Assembly (NCBI RefSeq): GCF_026130175.1
Contig: NZ_JAIGNI010000048.1
Span: 1-45,003, forward strand
DNA: 45,003 bases
Direction of reading: 5' to 3'
Origin: Lyngbya sp. CCAP 1446/10
GTDB lineage: Bacteria; Cyanobacteriota; Cyanobacteriia; Cyanobacteriales; Microcoleaceae
Below, piece by piece: positions 33,420 to 43,344 of the stretch; within the stretch, counting starts at the first letter, position 1, and every line of letters starts with the position of its first letter. The notes under the pieces were generated by a model that was not told the DNA's origin, searched no databases, and was given only the letters and a program-made list of their open reading frames with translations. The position numbers and the translations under genes were made by a program.

Positions 33420-34493
33420 TTACTTTCCTCGCGCGCCTAGACCTTGTACTTGCACGGTTGCTGTTGGGAAAAATGCCGAATTCTCGGTGCTGGAAGCAAC
33501 ATTACTATCTTGAAGGCGACGCAGGCTATTTCCCCTGATAGTAACTCTGGCTATGTTTTTATCTGTATCTACACAGGCGTAGAAGCTATTTGTATCTATT
33601 GCTGTAGGTGAGTCAGTTACTCTTAGCGTTGTCTCATCTAGAAATTTTGTTGCATCTTTTGGGTCGGTAGGATTACCCAGAGCAGTCTTGCATTGAGCGC
33701 CTGCTAAGGACACTTTAGTGTGGTCGATGTAGTTAACCAGTACCTCTGGATTTTTCCCCCCGGATTTCTTATTGCCCAGTTCCGTCGCAATTGTCACGTT
33801 TTTTGTGGGTTCAGTCAATTCAAAAGCTTTATTAAAAGCTGGATCTGGTTGTTGAGTATCTTTTGTATCACTAAGGTTGTAGTAAGGAAAATTCTCATCT
33901 GTCGCAATCGCGTAAGGGTTTCTTACTCCATCCCTAATTTCATAGCGGGCAATACGGGTAGGACAATTGACTACTGCTCCTGAAGGCTGACACCAAATAG
34001 AGTTTGTAGTATCTTTAATCTGGTAGTAAGCAACTAATGATAGTACATAGGTGTCATTGCATTTACCTGGATTAGTGTCACATTCGTTAGGTTTTATTGA
34101 ATTGTTAATAGGAACAGAATTTTTGATCTGCTGCCGCTTCCAAAATACTAGAATTGGACTACCTGTGGTTTTGTCAGGAGGAGGAGGAAGTTGATCAGTA
34201 GCCCTAATAGCAGTGATTCCTGCATTATCGTAAATATAAATAGCTTGGCTCAAATCTTGACTAATGAAATCAACGGCCGCCTGAATGTCTTGCTCGGTGT
34301 TTGACTTGACTTGTTCCCTCCTGTCGGTATTTAGCATATCGACTACAAAGGCGAGCATCGGGGTGATGATTAAAAATGCCATGATCGAGCCGACTAATAG
34401 CTCTACTAGAGTCATGCCCTTTTCGGTTTGAGCTGGCCCTGAGCGGTTTCGTTGGTGCTGAGTTTTGAGAAGCAACCTGAGTAAATTTTTCAT
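33420..34493 (-). CDS. hpsC: Hormogonium polysaccharide pseudopilin HpsC
   Basis: About 357 residues. Prepilin signal with EKGMTLVELLVGSIMAFLII (Gly-1, Met+1, Glu+5), and PilW-like early motifs (EQDIQAAVDFISQDLSQAIY). The large C-terminal domain contains several Cys and VRNPYAIA and VTIRGNSLRR segments. The ATG at 34493 is preferred to an upstream TTG (34514) because AAAGGA lies ten bases before it. It sits 63 bp after hpsB, in the order hpsA-hpsB-hpsC known from Nostoc and its relatives. Confidence 0.85.
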   Translation of the reverse strand: MKNLLRLLLKTQHQRNRSGPAQTEKGMTLVELLVGSIMAFLIITPMLAFVVDMLNTDRREQVKSNTEQDIQAAVDFISQDLSQAIYIYDNAGITAIRATDQLPPPPDKTTGSPILVFWKRQQIKNSVPINNSIKPNECDTNPGKCNDTYVLSLVAYYQIKDTTNSIWCQPSGAVVNCPTRIARYEIRDGVRNPYAIATDENFPYYNLSDTKDTQQPDPAFNKAFELTEPTKNVTIATELGNKKSGGKNPEVLVNYIDHTKVSLAGAQCKTALGNPTDPKDATKFLDETTLRVTDSPTAIDTNSFYACVDTDKNIARVTIRGNSLRRLQDSNVASSTENSAFFPTATVQVQGLGARGK

Positions 34494-34556
34494 TTTGACT
34501 GTTTCCTTTGTCAAAGGGGGGAGCGATTTTAAAGTTAATAACGGGGACTTTGATTG

Positions 34557-35252
34557 TTACTTACAGCCAATGGTTCGATCGCACAAAGAGCGATACGCTG
34601 ACGAGCCTCCTTGCGTAGTAGGTGGGATTTCTGTCTGCATTACCACCAAAGGCGCTTGAGGGTTGCCTAGCGCGGAATTAGCAACTGATTGCTGTTTGAT
34701 TTCCATAGACTTCCCAGAAGAGAAACCATCGGCTCTGTAAACACGAACTGTTAAAGAATAGCCCGTGTCTGTCGTAGTAGCAGAGGGAAGAATACCCTGA
34801 ACGTAAAAGTCTTTTTTGCTACTATCAGCACAACCGGGCGTTTCATCTAAGTTAAAACAGTACAAAGCAGCGGAGCTTGTGGGAGCGACTGCGGCGTTGG
34901 TAGGAAATCCCGGCTGGCTTGCGGGCGTTGAGCCACTTGGTCGAATGGTTCCCGTTCTGAGAGCATCAATATAGGATTTCGCCGCCTGTGTGGCCAGTTC
35001 CACCCGCCGCGCTTGGACGCGAGTTGCTACTGAAAAGGCCATCACGGGGGCGATCGCGATCATCAGCACCGAAACTACAATCATCGCTACCAACGACTCG
35101 ATAATCGTGTAGCCACCATCTCGTGACTGGGCTTTTTGGGCGCATATGCCAGATTTAGTCTCGGCCTGGTGGTCGCTGAATTTTGTTTCTGCCTTTGCGC
35201 CGTTCAATAACGCGGGCTGGGAGTAGGTGTTGTCTGTTAGTAGTTTATTCAT
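34557..35252 (-). CDS. hpsB: Hormogonium polysaccharide pseudopilin HpsB
   Basis: 231 residues. An N-terminal extension (1-46) precedes the prepilin signal DGGYTIIESLVAMIVVSVLM (Gly-1, Tyr+1, Glu+5), typical of PilV-like minor pilins. The middle part has ATRVQARRVELATQAAKSYID and a Cys pair (YCFNLDETPGCAD). The start lies two bases after the hpsA stop (TAATCATG), so the genes are almost certainly cotranscribed and coupled. AGGTG in the hpsA end can serve as ribosome site. Confidence 0.88.
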   Translation of the reverse strand: MNKLLTDNTYSQPALLNGAKAETKFSDHQAETKSGICAQKAQSRDGGYTIIESLVAMIVVSVLMIAIAPVMAFSVATRVQARRVELATQAAKSYIDALRTGTIRPSGSTPASQPGFPTNAAVAPTSSAALYCFNLDETPGCADSSKKDFYVQGILPSATTTDTGYSLTVRVYRADGFSSGKSMEIKQQSVANSALGNPQAPLVVMQTEIPPTTQGGSSAYRSLCDRTIGCK

Positions 35253-35254
35253 GA

Positions 35255-38200
35255 TTAGGCACCTGCTTTAGATGTGCAGAATGAATTTGGGCGCAAATCG
35301 TCACTGACGGCTTTCGGCCCCGTCTTCGTAGGGTCAGGGTCATTGATGAAAGCACACATCAAAGTTTGTACCCAATCATCATTGCGAGGTACTTCTCTGA
35401 AGAATTCAGCCGGTTGAGTCTTTGTGCTAGGAGTCGTAAACCGTTGGGTAAACAAGTCCGGTGATTGAGATAATAGCCCCACATCAAAACCCCAATTCCG
35501 GTTGGGCGGACTAAAGAAAGGAACTGCACCGGCAGCGTTAGCAATCTTGTACCTATTAGTCTTTATAGTATCTTCATACCAAATATTCACGCCTGTCGGA
35601 GAAAAAGCACTGCGCGTAGAATTCCCTAACAGCGAAAAGTAGGGTGCGGTACTATAGGCACTGCGATTTAACTGGATGAATGCACCTAAAATTTTGGTAT
35701 CAATTCCCCCCTTTCTCCAGTTTTCTAGGAAGCGGGGCAAGTTTTGCATACCGCCATTAAACTCGCCTGTTGTGCCATTTATATTCCGTGAAGGAACGTC
35801 CCCTGACCCAACTATGAGATTGAATACTTGAGTCTTCGTACCTTGAGGTATTTGTAGCATCCACTTCGTGTCTTCGGCGATGCTACCTTCAACTGGGAGA
35901 GCGTCTGTTGCTGGAGAAGTATTTGTGGCGCGGCTGATTTGCAACACCGGCATTAATAGCGGCTGCTGCGTTAGATCATCTGTAATTTTTGGTACTGTCT
36001 TCTCCCCATCTATGAGTTGAAATTTACTGGTATCATCTAAAGCTGTTACTCTATTCAGAAAAAACAGGGGGTTTGTATTACCGAAATCTAGAGGGGGGGT
36101 ATTAGTTGCTGAGGCAAACCACAGAGAGTTAGGCTTTCTGCGTGGCACTATGCTACCTGAAGTATCAAAGTCCTTTATGTTACCTGAACCTGAACCCTCA
36201 ATCCCTAGAACTGTTACTTTAGTATTGCTTGCACTAGCTAAATCATCACTTGCAGTTCTTTGGAAAGCAACTCGACGAGGAAAGCGTTGCAATTGAGTAT
36301 CAGGAGGATCAAATGTTGTTCCAGCTTTGTGAGTACCGCGATCGTAAGGTGTACCTATAGCAATCGCCGTGGCTCTTAGTTGTGTTGCAGGAGTTGGATC
36401 GACATACCAATCAGTTGCCTTACACTCAGAAACAGGCAACTTTGTGCAGACTTCCATTAAATACTCTGGATAGTCTCCGCGTCGCTGAATAGGAGTGACA
36501 AAGTTATTGAAGTAAGAACTATTCAGACCCTTATCATCAACAGTCCAATAGTCTTTGTCTGTCATAGTGCTGGAATTGTCAACAACGCCAGTAATATTAA
36601 ATGCGCCGCTACTGAGTCCATTCGTAACAAAGTTGTTGTTGTAGAATCCTTGATTTCTGCGAGGGACAACTGCTGCGGTACCGACATTATTTCTGAGGTC
36701 AAAATCTCCCTCATTGCGGAAGCCTTCACGGAAATCGCCAGAAAGTAAGGTGACAGCATCCCCCAGCACCGTTGCAGGCCGCCAGTCGTCACCTCCGCAA
36801 GGAGGGGAGAATCTGGTGTCGCCAAGGCGACAAGCAAAGTTCGTATCGAGTGTGCTGCGGGTGTAGAAGTTGCTCCAAGTTGGATCAAGAGGTTGCGTAA
36901 ACTCTTCTTTGGTGTGTTTGTTAAACTCTCCTTTGATATAAACTGGCAAATTTGATACCAGGGTGAGGCCTTTTTCTTTGACCACATCTTCCACGCTGGT
37001 CACTGTTGCAGGGGTAGCACCACCCCGGAACAGCTTTTCTCCATTGATCAGCATAATCCCGTTCGGGCGACGGGTAGGGTCGAGCCGAGAGTCTGTGGGA
37101 CTGACGGTTTTGCTGGTATCTTCATCAAATTCGCCCGTAGATTTGGCTTGTCGATCGCTGCGATCGGGCAGCGCGTCGTCTCTGGTAGCATAAATGATGC
37201 CACTATATGGTAGGAGATACTCTTTACCACTAGCATTTTTAGGCCCTGTAGGGGATGGGGTAATTGTTGCCGTGTCACCCCTCATAACACCTATATCCAA
37301 AACAGTAGCCCGAATTTCTAGGGGTTGCCGTTCTTCCAGGGCGAGGTCGTATTTTCCTGATAATTTGGCTTTTTGATTTCCTGTTAGGGGACTGCTGAGA
37401 GTAAATGTTTCGTCAACAGTGGTAATTGGGTCGTTGCGGTCTATGGCCTTAATGTCTCTCCCATCCAAAAATGCCACTTCCTTGATCGCGCCGTCAGGAA
37501 TATCACCACGAATAGCAGACTTAGGAGCCAAGGTGAAAGTGGGCGTACCCAAAATGCCAAAGGCGCACATTGTAGCGTCAATGGCTGCGTTATCCGCCAA
37601 GGTGCGACTAGCTGGAGCCTTCAGCAGAGCATTTCTTAAAGGCTCATTAGCAAAGCGACCGTTAGGGAAAACATAATTTGCTTGTTTCTCTAGGTCGGAG
37701 TCCCCGCCTCCTGCCAGTAAGCCGGTGATTGTATCTGGTGCTGAAGCAGCGCCGGGTCTTCCCTTAGTTGGACGGCCGTAAACTACCCCGTTGTTTGAGC
37801 CGATTAAAAGGTCGCGCGTCCCTGCTCGCACAGTCGTCGAACCCGGTACAAAATCCCCGCTGACATCTGGAAGCGTCGTACCGAAGTTTCTTGCTGTTGA
37901 AGAGGTGCTGGGGTCGTAATAACTGCTGATGCAGGCAATTGGGGTTTGACCTGGATCGGGTTTAGTTGGATCGTAGGCATTATCTGCATAGTGATAAACT
38001 GCCGTTGCTCGCATCCGCAAATCGCCCTTGGCATACTGCTTGGTGTTGGGGTCAATTGTAGGAGTAATTGTTGTGGTCAGAGATGTGGGCAAGTTCCAAT
38101 TGCTAATACTAGGAGGAAGGCTATTGTTATAGACTTGTTGCACTCCTAGTACAGGCGACATGGGCATCGTATCGGGCCAGACAATAGGGTATTTCTCTTG

Positions 38201-40258
38201 AACTGTAGTAACGGTACCAGTTGCCGGATCGTCGTAGGTCGATGATGCTTCTACCGGAGTTGTTCTCGGATCGTCCCATCCAGGCGGGGGTAGAAAAGAA
38301 TTCACGCGCTCGTAAACTCCGCCCCCAGTTACTAGCCGCAGACCGCCCACACCATCCACAGCAGTTTTAGGTGCTTCGGCCGCTGCTAGTTCCCAGAATC
38401 CCGCGCGGTCTGTCGATCCCACGTCAGCCAGTTGCGTCACGCGAGGGGTGCGAGTTCGATTTTCTGTAGTGTCGCCTCCATCCCATTTTGTTGACCCGTC
38501 AACTTCTTGCGGTGTTGTTCCGATAAATTTGTTCGGTGTACTGGTATCATCCCACCGCTGAGCGGGTAAGTTATTGCCTACTTGGATGCGATCGCCTAAA
38601 AAGAATTCTTCTGTGGGAGGGTCTGGCTTTTCCGGGTTTGTCGCTTGTAGATACTTTGGATCAATCTCGATAGTACCCGGCCCAGAAGTAACTCCCTTTA
38701 ATGCATCACCGTTAGGCAGGTTCCACGCATCTATAGGACGCAGAGTATCCTTACTTTCTACGATCACCGTAGCAGAATCATCCGTGTTGGGAACATAACT
38801 ATTGCCTTCCATTGCCACTTCTGCAAAAGGTACTTTCCGCAATTTATCTTTAAAGTAACCTTCCAATGCTTGTTTACGGGTGAGGGAGATTTTTCTATTT
38901 ATGACTGAGGTTGGATCTTCGGTCTCAGCTTTTGCACTTTGTTGCTTTACTAGCAAGGAAAGGCGATCGGCATAGGCTTTATTGTTGTAAAGTACATCTA
39001 ACGCAGTGTTTTTAACAGAGTCTGTGGATGTGCTAATTGTTGGAGTTATATCTGGAGTATTACCTTTTTTGAAAAAGTGCACTCCCACATCCTTACTGAC
39101 AGCACTCAGCCCCCCATTAACTACATTGCCGCTAACAATTATCTTGCTGTTTTCTTGCTCATAAAAACAAGAATCTTTGCTGCTTACTTGAAATAAATCC
39201 AAGTTCCCACCTGCGGTTATAAGCAAATTGCTATTGGTGAACATCCGCCCGTTTATACGCAAGGCAGCCCCGGGAGATATTTCCAAATCATCTTCATAAA
39301 CCACCGCATTATTGCTGAGGGGAATGCGACTTTGGTCTTGCTGATACTCTAGTGCAGAGAAGCTTGTAGTTCCTTTAAACTCTTCGTGTGTGTTAGCATC
39401 CAGCGCCGCTAAGCCCGTCTTCGTAATAGGCATATTAACTGTATAGACAAAAAAGCTTTTTTTCAGCTTGCCTTCGGATTTATACCAACCTGAATCGCCT
39501 ACCAAACTAGCGCTAGTACCAGCCGCCGCGGCACACTTCGGATCAGATATTTTCCCGGTCATCGGTGGAGTTCTTGCCTCTAAAGGCTGTCTTGCTCTGA
39601 TAAAAGTCCCTGCATCTGGAAAATTCGTTTTGCGCTCTGGACTGCGGAAGTAAACACCATAAAGTGTAAAAGTGTCAAACTTGCCGTTATTATCCGTATC
39701 AACCGCATATCTCCATGCAGTATTTATCTGTTCGTCTTTTTCTGCATCGGGGAGCGCAGCGTTAGGGTCAATGACTTTATTTCCGTTGAGGTCATACTTA
39801 AGTCTCAGCCGCGTTTCATCACCGAAGGTATAAATATCTTTAGGAGAAGGAGCCTGAAGAGAATCAGCAGCCGACATCATCCGGTACATTTCATTGTCGG
39901 AGGGAGTAGCCGTCGGTCTTTGCGGGTCTTCTTTCAGCATAAACTGAATTTTTGCTTTCGCCCGATCGATCGCCGGAGTAGCAGCCGCCAGCACCTGCTG
40001 GTTGACGCGCACGTTGCGAGCCGTATTCGCCCGATCGAACGATCGCAAAGTAATCGCCACCGTCAACAAAATAACTACCAGCAACACCATAGTCACCGTC
40101 GGCAGCACAAACCCCGCCACCGGCAGTTGTGCCCTGCGGCTCATAGCCATCAGTGCACGCAGCATTGCTCTCATCAGCCGATTTGCCCCGGATCTGGTAA
40201 CACCAGCGATGCGCCGCAGCAAAGATACGATAACTCTGGATAATTTGCTTTTAAACAT
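35255..40258 (-). CDS. hpsA: Hormogonium polysaccharide biosynthesis protein HpsA (giant pilin-like protein)
   Basis: 1667 residues, close to the large size of other HpsA proteins. The basic N-terminus (1-45; RRIAGVTRSGANRLMRAML) and one hydrophobic helix VAGFVLPTVTMVLLVVILL (about 47-70) resemble a PilX-type pilin signal, although +5 is Thr rather than Glu. The rest is a predicted extracellular, Thr/Asn/Asp/Pro-rich domain with many beta strands and scattered Cys. Known role: needed for hormogonium polysaccharide and gliding. The gene has a strong Shine-Dalgarno (AGGAAGG) six bases before the ATG and heads the hpsABC operon. Confidence 0.9.
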   Translation of the reverse strand: MFKSKLSRVIVSLLRRIAGVTRSGANRLMRAMLRALMAMSRRAQLPVAGFVLPTVTMVLLVVILLTVAITLRSFDRANTARNVRVNQQVLAAATPAIDRAKAKIQFMLKEDPQRPTATPSDNEMYRMMSAADSLQAPSPKDIYTFGDETRLRLKYDLNGNKVIDPNAALPDAEKDEQINTAWRYAVDTDNNGKFDTFTLYGVYFRSPERKTNFPDAGTFIRARQPLEARTPPMTGKISDPKCAAAAGTSASLVGDSGWYKSEGKLKKSFFVYTVNMPITKTGLAALDANTHEEFKGTTSFSALEYQQDQSRIPLSNNAVVYEDDLEISPGAALRINGRMFTNSNLLITAGGNLDLFQVSSKDSCFYEQENSKIIVSGNVVNGGLSAVSKDVGVHFFKKGNTPDITPTISTSTDSVKNTALDVLYNNKAYADRLSLLVKQQSAKAETEDPTSVINRKISLTRKQALEGYFKDKLRKVPFAEVAMEGNSYVPNTDDSATVIVESKDTLRPIDAWNLPNGDALKGVTSGPGTIEIDPKYLQATNPEKPDPPTEEFFLGDRIQVGNNLPAQRWDDTSTPNKFIGTTPQEVDGSTKWDGGDTTENRTRTPRVTQLADVGSTDRAGFWELAAAEAPKTAVDGVGGLRLVTGGGVYERVNSFLPPPGWDDPRTTPVEASSTYDDPATGTVTTVQEKYPIVWPDTMPMSPVLGVQQVYNNSLPPSISNWNLPTSLTTTITPTIDPNTKQYAKGDLRMRATAVYHYADNAYDPTKPDPGQTPIACISSYYDPSTSSTARNFGTTLPDVSGDFVPGSTTVRAGTRDLLIGSNNGVVYGRPTKGRPGAASAPDTITGLLAGGGDSDLEKQANYVFPNGRFANEPLRNALLKAPASRTLADNAAIDATMCAFGILGTPTFTLAPKSAIRGDIPDGAIKEVAFLDGRDIKAIDRNDPITTVDETFTLSSPLTGNQKAKLSGKYDLALEERQPLEIRATVLDIGVMRGDTATITPSPTGPKNASGKEYLLPYSGIIYATRDDALPDRSDRQAKSTGEFDEDTSKTVSPTDSRLDPTRRPNGIMLINGEKLFRGGATPATVTSVEDVVKEKGLTLVSNLPVYIKGEFNKHTKEEFTQPLDPTWSNFYTRSTLDTNFACRLGDTRFSPPCGGDDWRPATVLGDAVTLLSGDFREGFRNEGDFDLRNNVGTAAVVPRRNQGFYNNNFVTNGLSSGAFNITGVVDNSSTMTDKDYWTVDDKGLNSSYFNNFVTPIQRRGDYPEYLMEVCTKLPVSECKATDWYVDPTPATQLRATAIAIGTPYDRGTHKAGTTFDPPDTQLQRFPRRVAFQRTASDDLASASNTKVTVLGIEGSGSGNIKDFDTSGSIVPRRKPNSLWFASATNTPPLDFGNTNPLFFLNRVTALDDTSKFQLIDGEKTVPKITDDLTQQPLLMPVLQISRATNTSPATDALPVEGSIAEDTKWMLQIPQGTKTQVFNLIVGSGDVPSRNINGTTGEFNGGMQNLPRFLENWRKGGIDTKILGAFIQLNRSAYSTAPYFSLLGNSTRSAFSPTGVNIWYEDTIKTNRYKIANAAGAVPFFSPPNRNWGFDVGLLSQSPDLFTQRFTTPSTKTQPAEFFREVPRNDDWVQTLMCAFINDPDPTKTGPKAVSDDLRPNSFCTSKAGA

Positions 40259-40761
40259 TGACGCCTTCCTGAATAATTTCAGAGCTGGTATTGCAGGTAG
40301 ATACTGCTCGACAGTACGATCCCATCTTTATAGTTCCCATTTTCCACAACATCCATATCAACCCTTGCACAAATTCACAAAATATGTATTTTTGCTGAAA
40401 AATAAAACCGACAAACCCGCAACGGGACTCCCCGTTGATATATTTTCCCCGAAAGATTTGCCCCCGCAAGGATTTGGGTTCGGGAACTCCACTCTAGTCT
40501 AGTTCAATGATATTGTAAGTGTCCAGAGACCTAGTGAGTTCGATCGCCAAAAAACAGCGATCGCGATCACATCGCCCCAAACGCCCACTTATAGCAAAGC
40601 GGGTTAATTTACCTCTTTTTGTATCTTGAGCGCACCCTTATATTCTTTTGAGGGTCAACAAGAGTGAAGGTAAACAGCGGCGGGCTTTGTTCGTGTAAGT
40701 GCGATGTTCCTGCATCAGTATTGTTAAAATAATATAGATAGTTGTAATATTTTTTATTTCA
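40259..40761. other. Divergent spacer between hpsA and the SGNH-like gene
   Basis: A 503-bp spacer that must hold promoters for both operons. On the hpsA side there is an AT-rich stretch (ATACATATTTTG and TATAAAG) but no standard sigma70 box pair at correct spacing. A GTCCCGTTG/CAACGGGGA hairpin lies at 40418-40437. No ORF of interest or RNA gene seen. Confidence 0.45.
40264..40272 (-). promoter_or_regulatory. Strong Shine-Dalgarno of hpsA
   Basis: On the minus strand CAGGAAGGCG lies directly before TCAATG, an unusually good ribosome site for this window, where many genes have none. Confidence 0.65.
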
Positions 40762-41685
40762 ATGGCTAATAGACTCCGCCCAATTTTAAGTTCTTTCTTG
40801 ATTTGTATTTTTTTGTTGAGCCTCTATCATACCTTAGTTTTAGGTGGAGTTGTGTTGCCGAGTGATGGAATTAATGGGCCGCAGAGCAATACTATCAAAG
40901 CTCAACGTTACATTTACAATCAAAAATCAGATCTAGAAATGGTTCTGGTAGGAAGTTCAATAACTGCACGGATTAATCCTGAATACATCAGCCCTCATGC
41001 CGTCAGTCTAGCTATGCTAGGAATGTCTAGCCAAACTGGTTTACAAATAATTGAAAGAGAGAAGGTTAAACCAAAATTATTATTAGTAGAACTAAGCGAG
41101 ACTATTTTAAAAGGGGAAAAATATAAACCAAGTCAGGATTTTATTGAAAACATTTACCAACCATTGTTTTATTGGATTCGTTTACATTTTCCAATGTTTA
41201 GACAAGAATATCAGCCCGTCAATAGCATAGTTCAATCATTGATTAAAGCTGGGACAAAGGAAAAAAAAGTTTTATTTCGTTTTTTGGAAGAAGCAGATAG
41301 CACTCAAAAATCGATCGATTCAGAATTAATAGAAAAGCTAATTCAACAGCAAATACAAGCCAAAAAATATCCTATGTCTCAAGGAGTAAAGAATGCAATC
41401 ACTGAAGAATCTGAATACATCAAAAATAAAATCCACAAATTGAAAAATGTAGGAGTGCGAGTTGTTCTCATGGACGTACCTAACGAACAACGAGTCAAGG
41501 ACACAATCCTGGAAAAGCAACTACGAGAATTATTTCGAGACCTTTTTCCCGAAAATATTTATGAGTGGCTACCAGAACCGCCGTCAAGAGAGTGGAAAAC
41601 TAATGATGGGATTCACTTAGTTACATCGAGCGCGAAGGAGTATGCTAATTTTTTGAGAACTCAATTGCTGAAAACTGCTCAATAG
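40762..41685 (+). CDS. SGNH/DltD-like exported or membrane-anchored protein
   Basis: 307 residues. The N-terminal signal/TM helix (about 9-30) is followed by a block-I-like VGSSITAR (63-70) and a C-terminal NDGIHL (281-286; Asp282, His285), the Ser and Asp-x-x-His positions of SGNH hydrolases. Overall layout resembles the cyanobacterial SGNH partners of MBOAT acyltransferases. Such partners attach or remove O-acetyl groups on exported polysaccharides. The usual block II Gly and block III Asn are not obvious, so catalysis is uncertain. It is divergent from hpsA and convergent with the next gene. Confidence 0.7.
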   Translation: MANRLRPILSSFLICIFLLSLYHTLVLGGVVLPSDGINGPQSNTIKAQRYIYNQKSDLEMVLVGSSITARINPEYISPHAVSLAMLGMSSQTGLQIIEREKVKPKLLLVELSETILKGEKYKPSQDFIENIYQPLFYWIRLHFPMFRQEYQPVNSIVQSLIKAGTKEKKVLFRFLEEADSTQKSIDSELIEKLIQQQIQAKKYPMSQGVKNAITEESEYIKNKIHKLKNVGVRVVLMDVPNEQRVKDTILEKQLRELFRDLFPENIYEWLPEPPSREWKTNDGIHLVTSSAKEYANFLRTQLLKTAQ

Positions 41686-41796
41686 ACATTTCCCAAACAT
41701 CAATTGCTCGATCGAGGAAACTGCACTGCCGTGTCCTCCCACCCATCGCGCGATCGCCCTTGATGTATTGTCCAAAAGTGCGATCGTGCACAAATA

Positions 41797-42195
41797 TCAA
41801 GCAGCAGCCGTAGCATTTGCTTGCAGAGGCTCGATTTCCTCCGCTGTAGCGTGACGGCGCGCGTCATTAAAGCCCCAAGCAAATAACCAATCGGGGTCAG
41901 CGTGTCCGCAGCCGATCGAATATATCTGACTGTGCTTAAAATACTTAAAAAACTCCTGACACTTTTCGTCAGTCATTAGCGACTCATCTAACGGCAAATC
42001 ATGAATCAGCGCATACAAATCAAATTCATCTCGCTCTGGATTCCATTGATAACGCAATTGGGGACTGTAACCCAGTTCGCTCAGCTTTGCCAAAGCCTGA
42101 TCAGAGTTAGCATAGCCGTCTAATCGAACACGGTTAAGACAAACCACTACCTGAACGTGGCGGTACTTTGCTGGTGTTAATCGATATTCAGTCAT
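41797..42195 (-). CDS. Conserved cyanobacterial hypothetical protein
   Basis: 132 residues from the ATG chosen here; the frame is open to a TTG at 42285 (162 residues). Begins MTEYRLTPAKYRHVQVVVCL; contains RVRLDGYANSDQALAKLSEL, ERDEFDLYALIHDLPLDES, FKHSQIYSIGCGHADPDWLF and an Ala-rich end. No TM helix or known domain was recognised. The composition suggests a small soluble protein. It is divergent from the sulfotransferase gene. Confidence 0.72.
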   Translation of the reverse strand: MTEYRLTPAKYRHVQVVVCLNRVRLDGYANSDQALAKLSELGYSPQLRYQWNPERDEFDLYALIHDLPLDESLMTDEKCQEFFKYFKHSQIYSIGCGHADPDWLFAWGFNDARRHATAEEIEPLQANATAAA

Positions 42196-42391
42196 CGCGG
42201 GTGTATAACCTCCAGCTAGTAAAGCTTTGATGGCTTTTGACTGCAAAAATCGCTGTTGTTGGGTCGATCGACCCGACGCACTCAATCACCTGAGTTTAAC
42301 TCATCCAGTAGCCGCCATCTGTAAGCTATATTTATCAACAGTTCCGCGCCCAAATCAACACCAACCAAGCGCCAGATATCATTACCAACCC

Positions 42392-43156
42392 ATGAAACAA
42401 CCCTCCAAACCCCCCGATTTCATCATCATCGGTGTCCAAAAAGGCGGCACAACATCCCTGTACAACTACCTAATCCAACATCCCCAAATCGCCCCCGCCG
42501 CCCAAAAAGAAATCCATTATTTCGACCTCAACTTCGACCAAACCCCCGACTGGTATTATTCCCAATTTCCCCAAGCCCAAAGCGGCGAACACCTGCTAAC
42601 CGGAGAAGCCAGCCCCTACTACATTTTTCATCCCCGCGTCGCCCAGCGCATCCACGATTTATGTCCCAAAGTTAAAATCATCGCCCTGCTGAGAAACCCT
42701 GTAGAGCGCGCAATTTCCCATTATCATTACTACATAAAAATTGGCTACGAATCGCTATCTCTCGAAAGTGCGATCGCCTCGGAACCCGAAAGACTCCAAG
42801 GCGAAATCGAAAAAATCCTAGCGAGCCCAAATTACGAAAGTTACAACCACCGCCACCATACATATCTCAGCCGCGGCCTCTACGCCGACCAACTTCCAGC
42901 CTGGATAAAACTATTTCCAAAATCACAACTTTTAATCCTCAAAAGCGAAGATTTGTATACAAATCCTGGCGGCACATACAACAGCGTGTTAGAATTTCTA
43001 GGCTTGCCGCCCCACGAATTAGAAACCTACGAAAAATACAATTCCAACCAATATCCGCCCGTGAGCGAGACAGTATACGAGCAATTAAGGGCATATTATC
43101 GATCGCCCAATCAGAGATTAGCTCAATTGTGCGATCGAGACTTCGGCTGGGACTGA
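42392..43156 (+). CDS. PAPS-dependent sulfotransferase
   Basis: 254 residues. The 5'-phosphosulfate loop IIIGVQKGGTTSLYNYL (about 11-27) and 3'-phosphate motif LLRNPVERAISHYHYY identify a sulfotransferase of the heparan/Stf0-like superfamily. LTGEASPYYIFHPR and LSRGLYADQL(PAW) are also typical. An upstream in-frame extension to 42227 overlaps the divergent gene and lacks similarity, so the ATG at 42392 is used. It transfers sulfate from PAPS to a hydroxyl, most likely on a glycan. Sulfated exopolysaccharide is a reasonable guess given the hps genes nearby. Confidence 0.9.
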   Translation: MKQPSKPPDFIIIGVQKGGTTSLYNYLIQHPQIAPAAQKEIHYFDLNFDQTPDWYYSQFPQAQSGEHLLTGEASPYYIFHPRVAQRIHDLCPKVKIIALLRNPVERAISHYHYYIKIGYESLSLESAIASEPERLQGEIEKILASPNYESYNHRHHTYLSRGLYADQLPAWIKLFPKSQLLILKSEDLYTNPGGTYNSVLEFLGLPPHELETYEKYNSNQYPPVSETVYEQLRAYYRSPNQRLAQLCDRDFGWD

Positions 43157-43344
43157 AATCATAAATCCGACAGGGGTTTAAACCCCTGCCGGAATTGCAC
43201 CGAAAGCGCACTGCTGAGACGGCAAAAAGCAATGCCTGAGTCTCTACCCGCAGCTAAACTTTCAAAAAATCTTATGAAAACCAACCGAAATAAGGTTAAA
43301 ATAAAGGCAGAATAAATCCTGCAATCTACAATACTGGTTTAATT

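Noticed and set aside
42227..42391. N-terminal extension of the sulfotransferase
   Set aside because: It overlaps the divergent gene's start region, and the first family motif follows directly after the ATG at 42392.
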